A stretch of DNA of 64,000 nt from Gorsachius magnificus (lineage: Eukaryota; Chordata; Aves; Pelecaniformes; Ardeidae). Of this stretch, positions 11,616 to 22,989 are shown piece after piece. The position numbers were made by a program, and so were the translations under genes. The stretch spans positions 11,268,984-11,332,983 of the forward strand of contig CM067082.1 in the NCBI GenBank assembly GCA_034008185.1, written 5' to 3'. The notes under the pieces were generated by a model. It saw only the letters and a list, made by a program, of their open reading frames with translations. It ran no database searches and had not been told where the DNA came from. Numbering within the stretch: the stretch's first letter is position 1; each line of letters opens with the position of its first letter.

Positions 11616-13648
11616 ATAGTCAGAAGGACTCCCTGGGAAACGGTCCTCAGGGACAGAGGAACAGAACAGAGCTGGCAGATCTTTAAGGATGTGATCCACA
11701 GAGCGCAAGAGCTCTCGATCCCCAGGTGTAAGAAATCGGGCAAAGAAGGGAAGAGACCGGCATGGCTGAGACAAGAGATGCTGGTCAAACTAAAGAGGAA
11801 GAGGGAACTGCACAGGCAGTGGAAGCAGGGACAGGCATCCTGGGAAGAGTATAGGGATGCAGTCCGGTTGTGTAGGAATGGGGTCAGGAAGGCCAAGGCG
11901 CAGCTGGAACTAAACTTGGCTTGGGATGCAAAGAATAATAAGAAGGGTTTCTACAGGTATATCAGCCGGAAAAGGATGGTTAAAGAAAGCGTACCCCCGC
12001 TGATGAGCGAGACTGGCAAGCTGGTAACAGCAGATGAGGAGAAGGCTGAGGTATTCAACACCTTTTTTGCCTCAGTCTTCACTGGCAACCTCTCTCCTCA
12101 CCCCACCCGAGTTGATGGATGGCATGAGGGGGACCAGGAGGACAAAACCCCTCCCGCTGTAGGAGAAGATCAGGTTTGTGACCACCTGAGGAACCTGAAC
12201 GCACATAAGTCCATGGGACCTGATGAGATGCATCCCAGAGTCCTGAGGGAATTGGCTGATGTAGTCGCCAAGCCACTCTCCATGATATTTGAAAAGTCAT
12301 GGCAGTCAGGTGAAGTCCCCAGTGACTGGAAAAAGGGAAACATTGTGCCCATTTTCAAAAAGGGTAGAAAGGAAGACCCTGGGAACTACCGACCTGTCAG
12401 CCTCACCTCTGTGCCTGGGAAGATCATGGAACAGATCCTCCTAGAAGCTATGCTAAGGCACATGGAGGCCAGGGAGATAATTCGAGATAGCCAGCATGGC
12501 TTCACCAAGGGCAAGTCCTGCCTGACGAACCTAGTGTCTTTCTATGATGGTGTGACAACAACAGTGGACAGAGGAAAACCAATGGATGTCATCTATCTGG
12601 ACTTCTGCAAAGCCTTTGACACGGTCCCCCACAACATCCTTCTCTCTAAATTGGAGAGCTATGGATTTGATGGGTGGACTGTTTGGTGGATAAGGAACTG
12701 GCTGGATGGTCACATCCAGAGGGTAGTGGTCAATGGCTCGATGTCCGGATGGAGACTGGTGACGAGTGGTGTCCCTCAGGGGTCCGTACTGGGACCGGTG
12801 CTGTTTAATATATTCATTGATGACATAGACAGTGAGATCGAGTGCACCCTCAGCAAGTTTGCAGATGACACCAAACTGAGTGGTGCGGTTGACACACCAG
12901 AAGGACGGGATGTCATCCAGAGAGACCTGGACAGGCTGGAGAGGTGGGCCTGTGTGAGCCTCATGAGGTTCAACAAGGCCAAGTGCAAGGTCCTGCACCT
13001 GGGTCAGGGCAACCCCCAGTACCAAAACAGGCTGGGGGAAGAAAGGATCGAAAGCAGCCCTGCTGAGAGGGACTTGGGTGTGCTGGTGGATGAAAAGCTG
13101 GACATGAGCCGGCAATGTGCGCTGGCAGCCCAGAAGGCCAACCGTATTCTGGGCTACATCAGGAGAAACGTGGCCAGCAGGTTGAAGGAGGTGATTCTGC
13201 CCCTCTACTCTGCTCTGGTGAGACCTCACCTAGAGTACTGTGTCCAGCTCTGGAGCCTCAGCACAAGGAGGAGGAATTGGGGCCGAGGAGGGCTACTAAA
13301 ATGATCCAAGGGCTGGAGCACCTCTCCTATGAGGACAGGCTGAGAGAGTTGGGCTTGTTCAGCCTGGAGAAGAGAAGGCTGCGGGGAGACCTGATTACGG
13401 CCTTTCAGTACTTAAAGGGAGCCTATAGGAAAGATGGGGACAATCTTTTTAGTAGGGCCAGCTGTGACAGGACAAGGGGTAATGGTTTTAAACTAAAACA
13501 GGGTAGATTTAGATTGGATATAAGGAGGAAATTTTTTACAACGAGGGTGGTGAAACACTGGAATGGGTTGCCCAGAGGGGTGGTGGAGGCCCCATCCCTG
13601 GGAACATTCAAGGCCAGGTTGGATGGGGCTCTGAGCAACCTGATCTAG
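11616..13648 (+). pseudogene. CR1 ORF2 remnant: reverse transcriptase plus C-terminal domain, one frameshift
   Basis: The frame is open from 11,616 to the stop at 13,304. The ATG/GTG-bounded portion starts at a GTG at 11,691 and is 537 codons long. That start is arbitrary because coding similarity continues upstream to the truncation point. Counting from 11,691, RT motif A reads YLDFCKAFD at residues 302-310, motif B SGVPQG at 359-364, and the catalytic FADD at 390-393, so the metal-binding aspartates are intact. The NYRPVSLTS region lies upstream. Near 13,256-13,258 one C appears to be missing after Trp-Ser. Coding continues in the other phase (frame of 13,115-13,648) with [17 protein letters not shown], the [16 protein letters not shown] block and the final HWNGLP block. 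About four codons also look deleted between QHK and RRATKM. The endonuclease domain is absent. It encodes an RT core but cannot make a complete ORF2 protein. Confidence 0.93.
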
Positions 13649-13720
13649 TTAGTAGTGTCCCTGCTCACTGCAGGGGGGTTGGACTAGATGACCTCTAGGG
13701 GTCCCTTCCAACCCAAAACT

Positions 13721-13758
13721 TTCTATGATTCTATGATTCTATGATTCTATGATTCTAT
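13721..13758 (+). repeat. CR1 3' octamer tail, (ATTCTATG)n
   Basis: Four or more octamer units, almost perfect, terminate the CR1. This microsatellite is the hallmark 3' end recognised by the CR1 reverse transcriptase. Shorter versions are seen at the ends of the other CR1 copies here. Confidence 0.95.
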
Positions 13759-15393
13759 ACAGGGCTGCTCTAGCACCCAAGAACAGCCAAGACAGCAGAG
13801 CGCTCCAATTATGTTTCTTTTGCCCCTGGTATTTTCTTTCCATAAGGGGAATACAAAGCACAATACAGTTCTTGAAAAGTCTCTGCTTTATGCCACAAAG
13901 AGATTTAATTTATAGTGGGAATCTTAAGATGCAAGAGGTACCAGTTTCACGGCATTGTAGGACTGGGACAAAGAGACTGTAGCATGGCTGGGGTTTTATT
14001 ACCAAACATCGCATTTGCCTTTCTCCTTGCTACCAAAGAATACAGGGGCAGGGAAATTCTCCTTTATGAAATATATGGGGTACTTTCTATGACATCAATG
14101 AGATATTATTTCATCTAATGTACCTTATAGCTCAGTAATTTAGGGCAGAGTCTATAGCTACCTGTTCCAGGGACCTAAATTACACCAAAAAAGTGCAGAT
14201 GCAAAGTTGTACCCATAATTTTACAGGTTTAAAAATCAGATTTTGGGTTAAAGCCAATCTGAAAAATTGAATATAATATGTGTATATGCATGCAGATAAA
14301 GGGTGTAAATTCTGACTAGTTTTCAAGGGAGCATCAGTAAAACATTGACAAAGGGAGAGAACTATGTCTGTGATATAATCCATCTCAGACATTATTTCAT
14401 GATCAAGGTAAGTTTTCTGTCCCTACGGCAATATTTTACACAAATAATGCTAAAGAAAACTGTCGCTATTTTTTCATTATACTTCTCAGTGTAAATCTTC
14501 ATTTAAAGAGCCTTCTGAAACAGAAAGTGAATGCTGAATTGAAGGGGTTGCTGCAAGCGTGGTGCAGGAGAACTAATGCCTGAGTCACCAGGAAATAGTA
14601 ATTACATCTGCGTATAACCTCTCATGTAAAGATAATCAAGAAGAGGATGAAATAAGCATGCGTATGTCTGTGCATGGTGGTCTGTGTCTTTAGCACAGAA
14701 AGTGAATTTTATGTTTATAACTTTCTGTTTCTTGAAACATCTTCACATAACAGGTGGTTAATATTTCGTACATCTCCTCTTTATTCCGTGCCCCATTCTT
14801 TTGGTCTGTATTTCTTGTAGGCGTCCTTCATTTGCTACATAGTCCTGAGCACACGCATTTTACGTAATGAATGAGACATAATTTTTGGTATGAAAAAAAA
14901 TGGGGCAGTAAGACTTCTTTAATTATATCAATATGCATAATAGGGTTGAATTAAGATCACCAAGACAACCTTAAATCTGAGTTTTTAATACTTGCCTTGA
15001 AATTACATCTATATTCTTTTCACATATTTCCTAAGAATGCCATTTTCCAAATTTTTAAATCGTCAAATGTGGAAATAGGATAGACTTTCTGTTGCACAGA
15101 GCAATGCTGACATCCACACAAATCATTGGGGGGTTGGAAACTTGAAATCTACCTCTGCCACTAGGCTTAGAGGAGAAACTGATAGTAGTAGCAGGTTGTC
15201 ATCTTCTCTGTGAACAGCTCTGAAGGAGCAACAGACATTTTTTCCAAGGGTTTTGCAGAGATTTGCTCACAGTAGACTCAGGAAATCTGGGTTCTGCTTT
15301 GGGATCTGACAGGGAACCTAATCCAGCAAGTGCACATTTCTGAAGGGGAAACCTTTACATATTTTTCTCTCAGACCTTTTCTTATGCCATTTT
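13759..15393. other. Noncoding unique sequence
   Basis: No gene or repeat family is recognisable. Only short open frames are present, and the DNA is AT-rich. It separates two CR1 copies of the same subfamily in opposite orientation. Confidence 0.65.
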
Positions 15394-15502
15394 AGAATCA
15401 TAGAATCATCGAATGTTTTGGGTTGGAAGGGACCTTTAGAGGTCATCTAGTCCAACCCCCCTGCAGTGAGCAGGGACATCGCTAACTAGATCAGGTTGCT
15501 CA
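15394..15502 (-). mobile_element. CR1 3'-end fragment, about 110 bp, minus strand
   Basis: Read on the minus strand it runs from TGAGCAACCTGATCTAGTTA through GGGGGGTTGGACTAGATGACC and CCCTTCCAACCC to a degraded octamer tail. Its 3' UTR is nearly identical to that at 13,630-13,740. It is a severely 5'-truncated insertion of the same CR1 subfamily, with no coding sequence left. Confidence 0.93.
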
Positions 15503-15844
15503 CTTTAGTCTCAGTTCCTCTCCCTGTTAGACCCACTCACCTCTCCTCAGTGGAGGATCAAAGACCCAAAATTTTTACCGGCAGCACCTTGTCAAGTCAG
15601 CCTGGGGGACAGCTTTGTGAGTAAAAACAAAACTCTCAGAGGATTTACAAGGGGAAAATCTAAGATGCCCCCACTGAAGACACAAAAACAAATTCATTGA
15701 AGGACAAATATAGGCTGCTTTTGTGGGCACAGTCAAAGACTGTCCATGAAGCAAGACCTAAGTGCTTCTAAAATTCAAACTCTATTTCAAACCATGAAGC
15801 ATTTTAAGTTTTGAGGAACATCTAATCCACCTTTTTTATTTCTC

Positions 15845-15889
15845 TTGGTTTGGTTTGGTTTGGTTTTTAACTTGGGCAAAACCAAACCA
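15845..15889. repeat. (TTGGT)n pentanucleotide tract with inverted complement
   Basis: About four TTGGT units (15,845-15,868) are followed after a short spacer by AAACCAAACCA (15,879-15,889). The latter is the exact reverse complement of TGGTTTGGTTT inside the tract. The DNA could fold into a hairpin with an 11-bp stem. Confidence 0.75.
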
Positions 15890-16820
15890 CCTCTCTCTGG
15901 TATTTTTTTTCCTAACTTCATTCATAAAACTAGCTGACCCAGTCTGCTTAGGGAAAAAATACTTTTGAAGTAGGCACATAACCGGGAATATTAAACACCA
16001 AATCATTAAAGTTTAGAAAAATTACTGGGAGCTGAAAACCAAACCTCTCTAATGGGAAACATCAAGCTGGTATTACCAGCTGGCTTGTAAGAGCGTACTC
16101 CACATACAGTGGTTGAGGGAGTTAAAGAAATGTTTGGAAGTTAAGTCTTCATTACAGAACTGGATGCATAATAAACTATTGCCTGTCTTGAAAATCACAC
16201 ACGTTGCCCATAATATGAAAAAAACCCACAAATATTAAGAATTTAAGTGAGGTAATGGTTTATCAAATGTTATTCAAGATACTTTCATCAGAAGCTTGGG
16301 GTAAATTCATAACAGAATATAATAAGGATCCTTTACCCTTTACAGATGCAGTTTTTCAGTTCATGGGGTTCTTTGGGTTTTTTTGCTTCCCAGGTTTTTT
16401 TGAAAGAAGATTCATGTGGATTTATTGTTCTATTTTTGCCAGTTAGGATTTATTAGAGCTTTCTTCTTGGCATTGTAATTGCATGTTGCGAAATTTGAAG
16501 CTTTATTTTTCTTTTAACGGGTAGTCATTTTGTATTTGTATCAGTGCTTTTAGAGCTCCTCTCTGCAATCAGCTTCTCACACTTCTTTCCCTCTTTTTGT
16601 GAGTATCTGACACCAGAAAAGAAAGAGATGTTAATTAGACATGTTAGTTTTCTAATTGAGGAACAGATGGTAGGATGCTCTAGTATTTTAGTGGTGACTG
16701 AGGCAGGTTTTAGAGTAATCTTTTCATTTAAGTGCCTGGAAATTGTATAAACACAGCTCAGTTGCTTCTGTTACTTAGCCTGGCTGTCTCAGGATGTAGT
16801 CACACATCCTCTTTCAGCTC

Positions 16821-16857
16821 CAGCTGTTCCAGCTGAGAAGTTTACTCCCCACAGCTG
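16821..16857. promoter_or_regulatory. Triple CAGCTG E-box cluster
   Basis: CAGCTG is present at 16,821-16,826, 16,830-16,835 and 16,852-16,857, three copies in 37 bp. The words are palindromic so strand is undefined. They fit bHLH binding sites. Function is inferred only from density. Confidence 0.22.
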
Positions 16858-18011
16858 TTCATCACTGCACCCGAACTGTAAATTACTACCACATCTGATC
16901 TACTGGTGGAGGTGCTCACATGAGCAGTCCCCAGCTTGCTCTAACCAGGTTAACCTGGTGCAAGCATTGAGCCTCTTTGTCTACGTTGCCAGGGAGCAAC
17001 TGAGCCTGTGAATGGGAGGAGAACACTCACGGGTCAGGGTGGGAAGAGCAAAGGAGGAGGAACAGCTAAAGTGACCTCTTTGGGAAGCACATCTGGAGTC
17101 AGGATGAAAGGCATGTCCAGCCTTTGGGAATGACAGCCCAATGCCACTGCAGCGTGCATGCAGAATATCCAGATGCTTCTGTTTCATTCCCATCTTGGGA
17201 AACATCCAAAATCTACCAGGTAGTCCCAAGGCTCTTGCTTTGAATGAGTTTGGAGCTGTTTATACCTCTGTCAAGTTAATCATGTCTCCAGAGCACTGCA
17301 GGTCAAGATCTGGAGAATATTTTCTTTTCTGAAGCAGTCTTTTATTGGCAGCACTGTGCAATATTATATATAATAAATATAAAAACATAAAAATGTCTCA
17401 CACTAGGATGCTAGTCTCCTCTGTTCCTCTCCTCATTTTGCCCCTACCAAATTTCCCCACAGAAATCAAATTCCACCCCTCTTAATTTTAGAAATATCGA
17501 AAAGCCCCCACCACGGAGACTTGTCATTATTTCTCAAATGTGGAAGTGTCTACGTGTTGTAAATGGCAGCAGAGCCCAGAAGCCATAGCTATGCCCTTAG
17601 TCATCCATGAAAGAGTCAGGGATTACAGAATAGAGGAAAAAAACCAACCCAAAACATAGGAAAAAAAATCCTCTAACAGATTTCAATTTTGCAGAGTGAA
17701 TTGTCAAAAAAATATACTGCTCCCAGCTGCAGTTACTTGGCTGGTACTGATAGACATGTGTATAGCATGGTATTGCTATCTTCACATCTTGTCCCCTGTC
17801 ATCTCTTTGCTTTCTCCACCCCTAAAACAGAGGGATCGATTTGATGACAGCGATTGTATCATAGTATCTTGCAACTTTCTAGCTAAAGTGCTTATCTGTG
17901 TGAAATGAAAGCTTTAGAAGAAGAAATGTACCACACAGAAGGTGGAAGTACCAGGGTGGGATCTAAGCTGGCTAAGCTGAAAGCATATTGCACAGAAATA
18001 AGGCACATGCT

Positions 18012-18128
18012 TAGGGACATGGTTTAGTGGTGGGATGGCAGTGCTAGGTTAACGGTTGGACTTGATGACCTTAAAGGTCTTTTCCAACCTAAACGATTCT
18101 GTGATTCTATGATTCTACAATTCTATGA
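18012..18128 (+). mobile_element. CR1 3'-end fragment, about 115 bp, plus strand
   Basis: It contains the CR1 3' UTR words GACATGGTTTAGTGGTG, GGCAGTGCTAGGTTAACGG, TTGGACTTGATGACC and TTTTCCAACCTAAA, followed by imperfect octamers ending at about 18,128. This 3' UTR type differs from that at 11.6-13.8 kb but matches the minus-strand copy ending at 58,833, so a second CR1 subfamily is present in the window. Confidence 0.92.
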
Positions 18129-20079
18129 AGTGTATTCCTCAGCTTATCAAAGCACCAAATAAAGGATAAAAAATGTGAAGAACTGAAGGTACCGAGCAGC
18201 AGTAGTACTATCCGTGGTAACTGTTCTGTGCACAGAATTACCTTTGCCATAGTTAGATTTGGAAAGCTCATGGAGAAGTCTATCACTTACGTGGTTCTTA
18301 CACCACAATATTTGACTTTCCTTATCTCCTAGGATCTGTTGGGGTGATCTGGGTTGTGTGTGTGTAGGGAAACGTGAATTATTCTGCTTCTTGCAATCAG
18401 TCAGACAGGGTAACGCTGTTCTTGATTCCTTGAGTGGGCAGGAAAAGGTCTTGTCCTCAAACATTTTCACAAGCTCTTTAGTAGTAGGAGAATCAAAGGA
18501 AAATTTGTTTGTACTGGCTATTGCACAATATTTTCCTACTCCTTTATGATGCTCTGAAAACAATGTCAGTAGAAGGTACACCAGTTAATAGAAATCATAT
18601 GTCCTTCAAGCTTATCAATGTGTACTTGGATCTGTACCATTAAGGCTTCACAGTCTTTGTAGTTTTCATGATAGTGAGTAATGTATATTTGAGTTAGGGA
18701 CTGATAGATGTGTTGTTCACATAACTTTTGAGACAGTTGGATCAGTATAACATTATACCTGCTGCAGTGACAGAAGTGTCAATAAATGAATGTGCTCTTC
18801 TGGAACAGCCCAACCAACAGCAAATTGTTTATGTCTTTTAATATATTTTTGACTGTGTTAGATCCATGTATCACTCCCCTCCCCAAAAATTCTCATGCAC
18901 ATTTCTTGCAGATTTGTTTCCCAGGAGAATTCACTCAGTTTCTGTGGAACAAACTGACTGTGAAGTCTAAATCTGGTCACAACCCAGAGGACCCTATTCC
19001 AGCCCAAGCCTATTTAGGAAGGGAACAGCAATTTGTTTTCAATGACTTCACTCACCCTTACTGCAATGTTTCCAGTAAATGCAGGCGTTGTTCTTCTTGT
19101 GTGAGCTCAGCATGTCATTCCTAATGTGGTCCTGACTGAAATTTTACATTTGTTACTGAAATAAGTACTTTTCTCTAAATGTTCTTTATCTCTCATGTGA
19201 TTATGCTGAATCATTGTAAAATGAAAAATTTGATGACCTATCCGTATAAATACTGAACAACATTAGATCATCACAACTGGTGCTGTTAAAGCAAATGTAA
19301 ATACCTAATTATTAGCCAGCAGATCCAAAATCCTGCCAAATAGTTTTTGGTCACTGTGTTTACACAGTGACAGATTCTCATGTTAGTCATATCCTTCTGA
19401 ACAAATGTTTTGGATGGACTCTTAAATCAGTGTCCACAAGGAAATAGAAGGAGGCAGCCAAAATCTGTTGAATGCCTGCCATTGACAAAGGTTAAGCATT
19501 TACAGTCACTCTCCGCCTAAGTATTCTAAGGAAACATTAAGGAGTGAAAAACAGAAGGCAAGGATGTTCTGTACTCTCGGCAACAATGCAACAAGGGTGA
19601 CAGAAGCAGCTCCAAAATAGCCAGTTACTGGGCCAGATCCTGTTCCCATTAACGTCAATGGTAAAACTCCCTTTTGGTCTAAAGGGACTAGGATGGGGCA
19701 ACTGGTCCTTCAACTGACTAAGGAAAAAATAGAGAGGTCTTGACTCCTCTCTTTTTGCTTCCACTTCTTGTTCATGAAGATTCCCTTTGGGACTGTGTAA
19801 AACTGAGTCAGGATGTAAGTATGTGCCTTAACCAGCCTGTTACAAAGGCTAACACGTGTTGCATCCACTTAATTTCCCTGAAAAACTATATCCATTTCCC
19901 CAATTTCTTTTTTAGCCATTTGCAATATTCAAGTTTATTCCGTTCCAATTATTTTCACTCACAGAATCATCTGTATTGCAGCAATGGGGAAATTTGGTTT
20001 GAGTGAAAACAATAATAGAGCCAAGATAAACATTAAACCTAGGGGAATTTTCCTACTGCAGTCCTCTCATCACCTGACC
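18129..20079. other. Noncoding unique sequence
   Basis: No gene or repeat family is recognised. A 144-codon minus-strand open frame (18,147-18,581) and a 112-codon plus-strand frame (18,786-19,124) are within what chance gives and match nothing I know. Confidence 0.65.
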
Positions 20080-20676
20080 TGTGCTGGTTTTGGCTGGGAT
20101 AGAATTAATTTTCTTCATAGTGTCTGGTCTGGTGCTGTGTTTTGGATGTGTGCTGGAAACAATGTTAATAACCCAGGGACGTTTTCCTTACTGCTGAGCA
20201 GCGCTTACACAGAGTCAAGGCCTTTTCTGCTCCTCACCCCACCCCACCAGCGAGGAGGCTGGGGCTGCACAAGAAGCTGGGAGGGGACATGGCTGGGACA
20301 GCTGACCCCAGCTGACCACAGCGATATCTCGCACCATATGATGTCATGCTCAGCAGATAAAGCTGGGGCAAGAAGAAGGAAGGCGGGGACATTTAGAGCG
20401 ATGGAGTTTGTCTTCCCAAGTCACCGTTACGCGTGATGAAGCCCTGCTCTCTGGAGATGGCTGAACACTCACCTGCTGATGGGAAGTAGTGAATGGATTG
20501 CTTATTTTGCTTTGCTTGCATGCATGGCTTCTGCTTTACCTATTCAACTCTCTTTATCAAAACCCACAGGTTTTCTCATTTTTACCCTTCTAATTCTGTC
20601 CCAGATCCCACTGGTGGGGGGGAGAGATCGAGCACTTGTGTGGTGTTTAGTTCCCAGCTGGGATTAAACCATGACA
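20080..20676 (+). mobile_element. Solo LTR of an endogenous retrovirus, plus strand
   Basis: It is bounded by TGTGCTGGTTTTGGCTGGGA at the 5' end and ATTAAACCATGACA at the 3' end, giving the TG...CA termini of a retroviral LTR, length 597 bp. From memory this is a family common in bird genomes. No gag, pol or env sequence flanks it on either side, so it is a solo LTR left after recombination between the two LTRs of a provirus. The probable promoter position reads GATAAA at 20,356-20,361, where a TATAAA box is expected, suggesting a mutated core promoter (inference from the family as I recall it). I see no convincing target-site duplication. Open frames within it are incidental. It is homologous to the minus-strand LTR at 55,824-56,349. 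Confidence 0.85.
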
Positions 20677-22812
20677 CAACCATAAGGCCATATATTTTGG
20701 GCTGACTTTATGGTCACTGCCCTAACCTTTAAACATTACCCCTCACATAAACCTTTTACAAGGGTTAAGACAGATGGTTGTACATAACTCACCGACCCAG
20801 TGGCTAGGTCCTGGGATCTCTATAGCATGTCAAACATACCTGCAGGTACCCTAAGAGATGGACAGCCATGGACAACTGCCTGAAGGCACACAGGAGACAA
20901 GTGATATGTCCCTCCTCACCCCAGCTAAATGCCAGTTATTCTGTATTTTGATCTCAGTCTCATCCTGCATGTAGATAGAAGAGACAGAATGACACAAAAC
21001 AGGTACTTTACCATTCCTTGTCTTTTGTGTTGAAAATCCAAGGGCAATATATTTTGGGGTTTTCTTTGTTTTTCAGGTTAAAAATAAATCTGAAAGGAAA
21101 CAATACTTCTGTAGATATTAAAAATATGAACACAGAGTAGGGGAGACATATATATCTAAAATTTAGACCCTCACCTGCCTTCATCCTTTTGTGTTTCACT
21201 TTTATTATGCCATAGTAAACAAGGGATGATGATTTGTGCATAAATTTAAAATATAAATCTTACTCCTAAAGTCACACAGTGTCTGCAGAATGAAAAATTG
21301 ATTTCCCAAACCTCTGTTTTGCAGTCCTTAAAGAAAAGTGTCAATGAGAATATAAGGCTATTGAGCAGGTCGAAAGATGATTTTACATTACTTTAGCCTT
21401 TTTGGGTTTGTAAAGGTCATTTGGTTTCCATAAATTAGGATATGTTCCAGCTCACAGTGTAGTCAGTGGCAAGACCTGTGAATATCAATGGAAGACAGAT
21501 TGGGCTTTTACTCTGTATGCAGTGAAGTACATAGTGGCAGGCAGCATGCCTGTGATGGACCTGCTGTTCCGTGGAAGAAGTGAGGGTAGGAACCACCCAG
21601 GAGGCTACAACAAGAGAAGGATCAACTGGCATCATGGGACCAGACATCTCCTGCTCCCTCATTTCATTCTCATCTATCAGTGGTGGCATCTTTATGAAAG
21701 AGATGATGGGACAAATGAGTTAACAAACATTTCCCGTCCAGGCCCCATATAGACCCAGACATCAATTAATTCTCATTCCATGAATGTCCATATAAAAAAA
21801 TGACTGATGGCAAACTGTGCAGGGCCCTCTGAGCCAGAAGCTTCTTGTGATCAGCCAGACCTGTCAAAATCAACCTCTCGCACTGTGAGCTTAGAATCCA
21901 CCTTTCCTCATTTTTGTTGTGATCCTCCTTTAGTGAGAAGCAGCTACAAGTGATTCTTCTGCTCCTCAGAGCACAAAAGCTTCTCCAAAAAGGAGCAGAA
22001 GTCTTTGCCTGTCCCTGGCCTTTAGGCTTTACACAGAACTTTTAAGGTTTGCAGGGGCATACGAAGCAATTTCCCTGGAGGCAGAAACAAAGCCGGGAGG
22101 AATCTGGGCCACAGTCTCTCTCTTACATCAGGAAACCTTCCCTCATGAAGACTGACACGTGGCACCCAAGACTTTTGCTCATAACCTGGTATAACTGCCC
22201 AGCTTACTCCTCTGTTTTGCCACATTTCTAAGTCCTCTTGAACCAGCAACAACATTCGTGAGCAATAGATTGCACTGATGGGAGGCAAATTTGGCACATT
22301 TTGTCCAAAATGTTATCCACAGTAAAGGAGGTTTTAACTATGCATTTAGACCAACAGAGACCTATTTTCAGACTGTATTGCTGGTCTCATTCTGATATGA
22401 GGGTCCATGCCTGTTCAGATATGTTGAGATAACCATTAAAACTTTTCTTACTCAGTTAAGGACCACTAACCCCCCATAGCTAGCCCAGATGGGGCTAGTT
22501 TTCACTGTAAACAGTTGAGATGCAGGAATTTGTATCTCAGCTGTACAAACTATTCTGAAAATGAAATTCGGGATAATCTTCTCCTGGCACTAAATCTGAG
22601 GTGGATTAAATATTTATTTTTAAAAACAATACATGAGGCAGGTTGTTGGTTTAAAAAAATTAGAACAAAGGAACAAAGGACTGGAAGTCTTCCAGAGGAA
22701 GAGATAATTTGATGATTCTCTATATAAATCTAACATTTCTTCATCTTTTATAAATGGAATTTTGCAGGTCATTAGTCCCTTAATGTAGTATAGCTATTGG
22801 TTGTAGGGATTC

Positions 22813-22858
22813 TGTGCGTGTGTGTGCACGCATCTGTGTGTGTGCAAAAAAAAAAAAG
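22813..22858. repeat. (TG)n and poly-A low-complexity tract
   Basis: Interrupted TG dinucleotides are followed by a run of twelve or so A residues. This is an ordinary short microsatellite. Confidence 0.75.
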
Positions 22859-22955
22859 CATTAAAATGGTTGAGAGATAGAGAAAATTGACTGCTGCATA
22901 GTCACCACTTTTTATAAAGATTTTTACTATACCCTTGGTATTATGGATCTATAAT

Positions 22956-22989
22956 ATGCAAATGCGTAGCATCATTAATATGCATTTGC
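22956..22989. promoter_or_regulatory. Inverted POU-octamer-like pair
   Basis: A consensus octamer ATGCAAAT lies at 22,956-22,963. The 8-mer GCAAATGC (22,958-22,965) recurs inverted as GCATTTGC at 22,982-22,989 with a 16-bp spacer containing ATTAAT. Octamers are recognised by POU-domain factors. Function is inferred and unproven. Confidence 0.25.

Larger units (their letters stand above)
11616..13758 (+). mobile_element. CR1 non-LTR retrotransposon (LINE), 5'-truncated, young-looking
   Basis: This is the best-preserved mobile element in the window. It begins inside the second CR1 reading frame, between the endonuclease and reverse-transcriptase domains. It runs through the whole reverse transcriptase and the conserved C-terminal region and ends in a 3' UTR followed by about four copies of the octamer ATTCTATG (13,721-13,758). 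CR1 elements are copied from their 3' end by target-primed reverse transcription, usually truncate at the 5' end, and carry an octamer tail rather than poly-A. All three traits are visible. The regular tail and the long uninterrupted frame suggest a fairly recent insertion. Two other fragments (15,394-15,502 and 33,025-33,256) share the same 3' UTR type. No clear target-site duplication is seen, which is normal for CR1. Confidence 0.95.
15503..18011. other. Noncoding unique sequence
   Basis: No gene is recognised. The interval holds a (GGTTT)n tract with an inverted partner at 15,845-15,889 and a cluster of CAGCTG E-boxes at 16,821-16,857. Open frames are short and show no similarity to families I know. 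Confidence 0.65.

Noticed and set aside
12531..13229. 232-codon open frame antisense to the CR1 reverse transcriptase
   Set aside because: It is the complement of a genuine coding frame with biased codons. Antisense frames through LINE ORFs are common by-products.
19984..20436. 150-codon open frame overlapping the LTR at 20 kb
   Set aside because: It lies mostly inside noncoding LTR sequence, and solo LTRs of this kind encode no protein.
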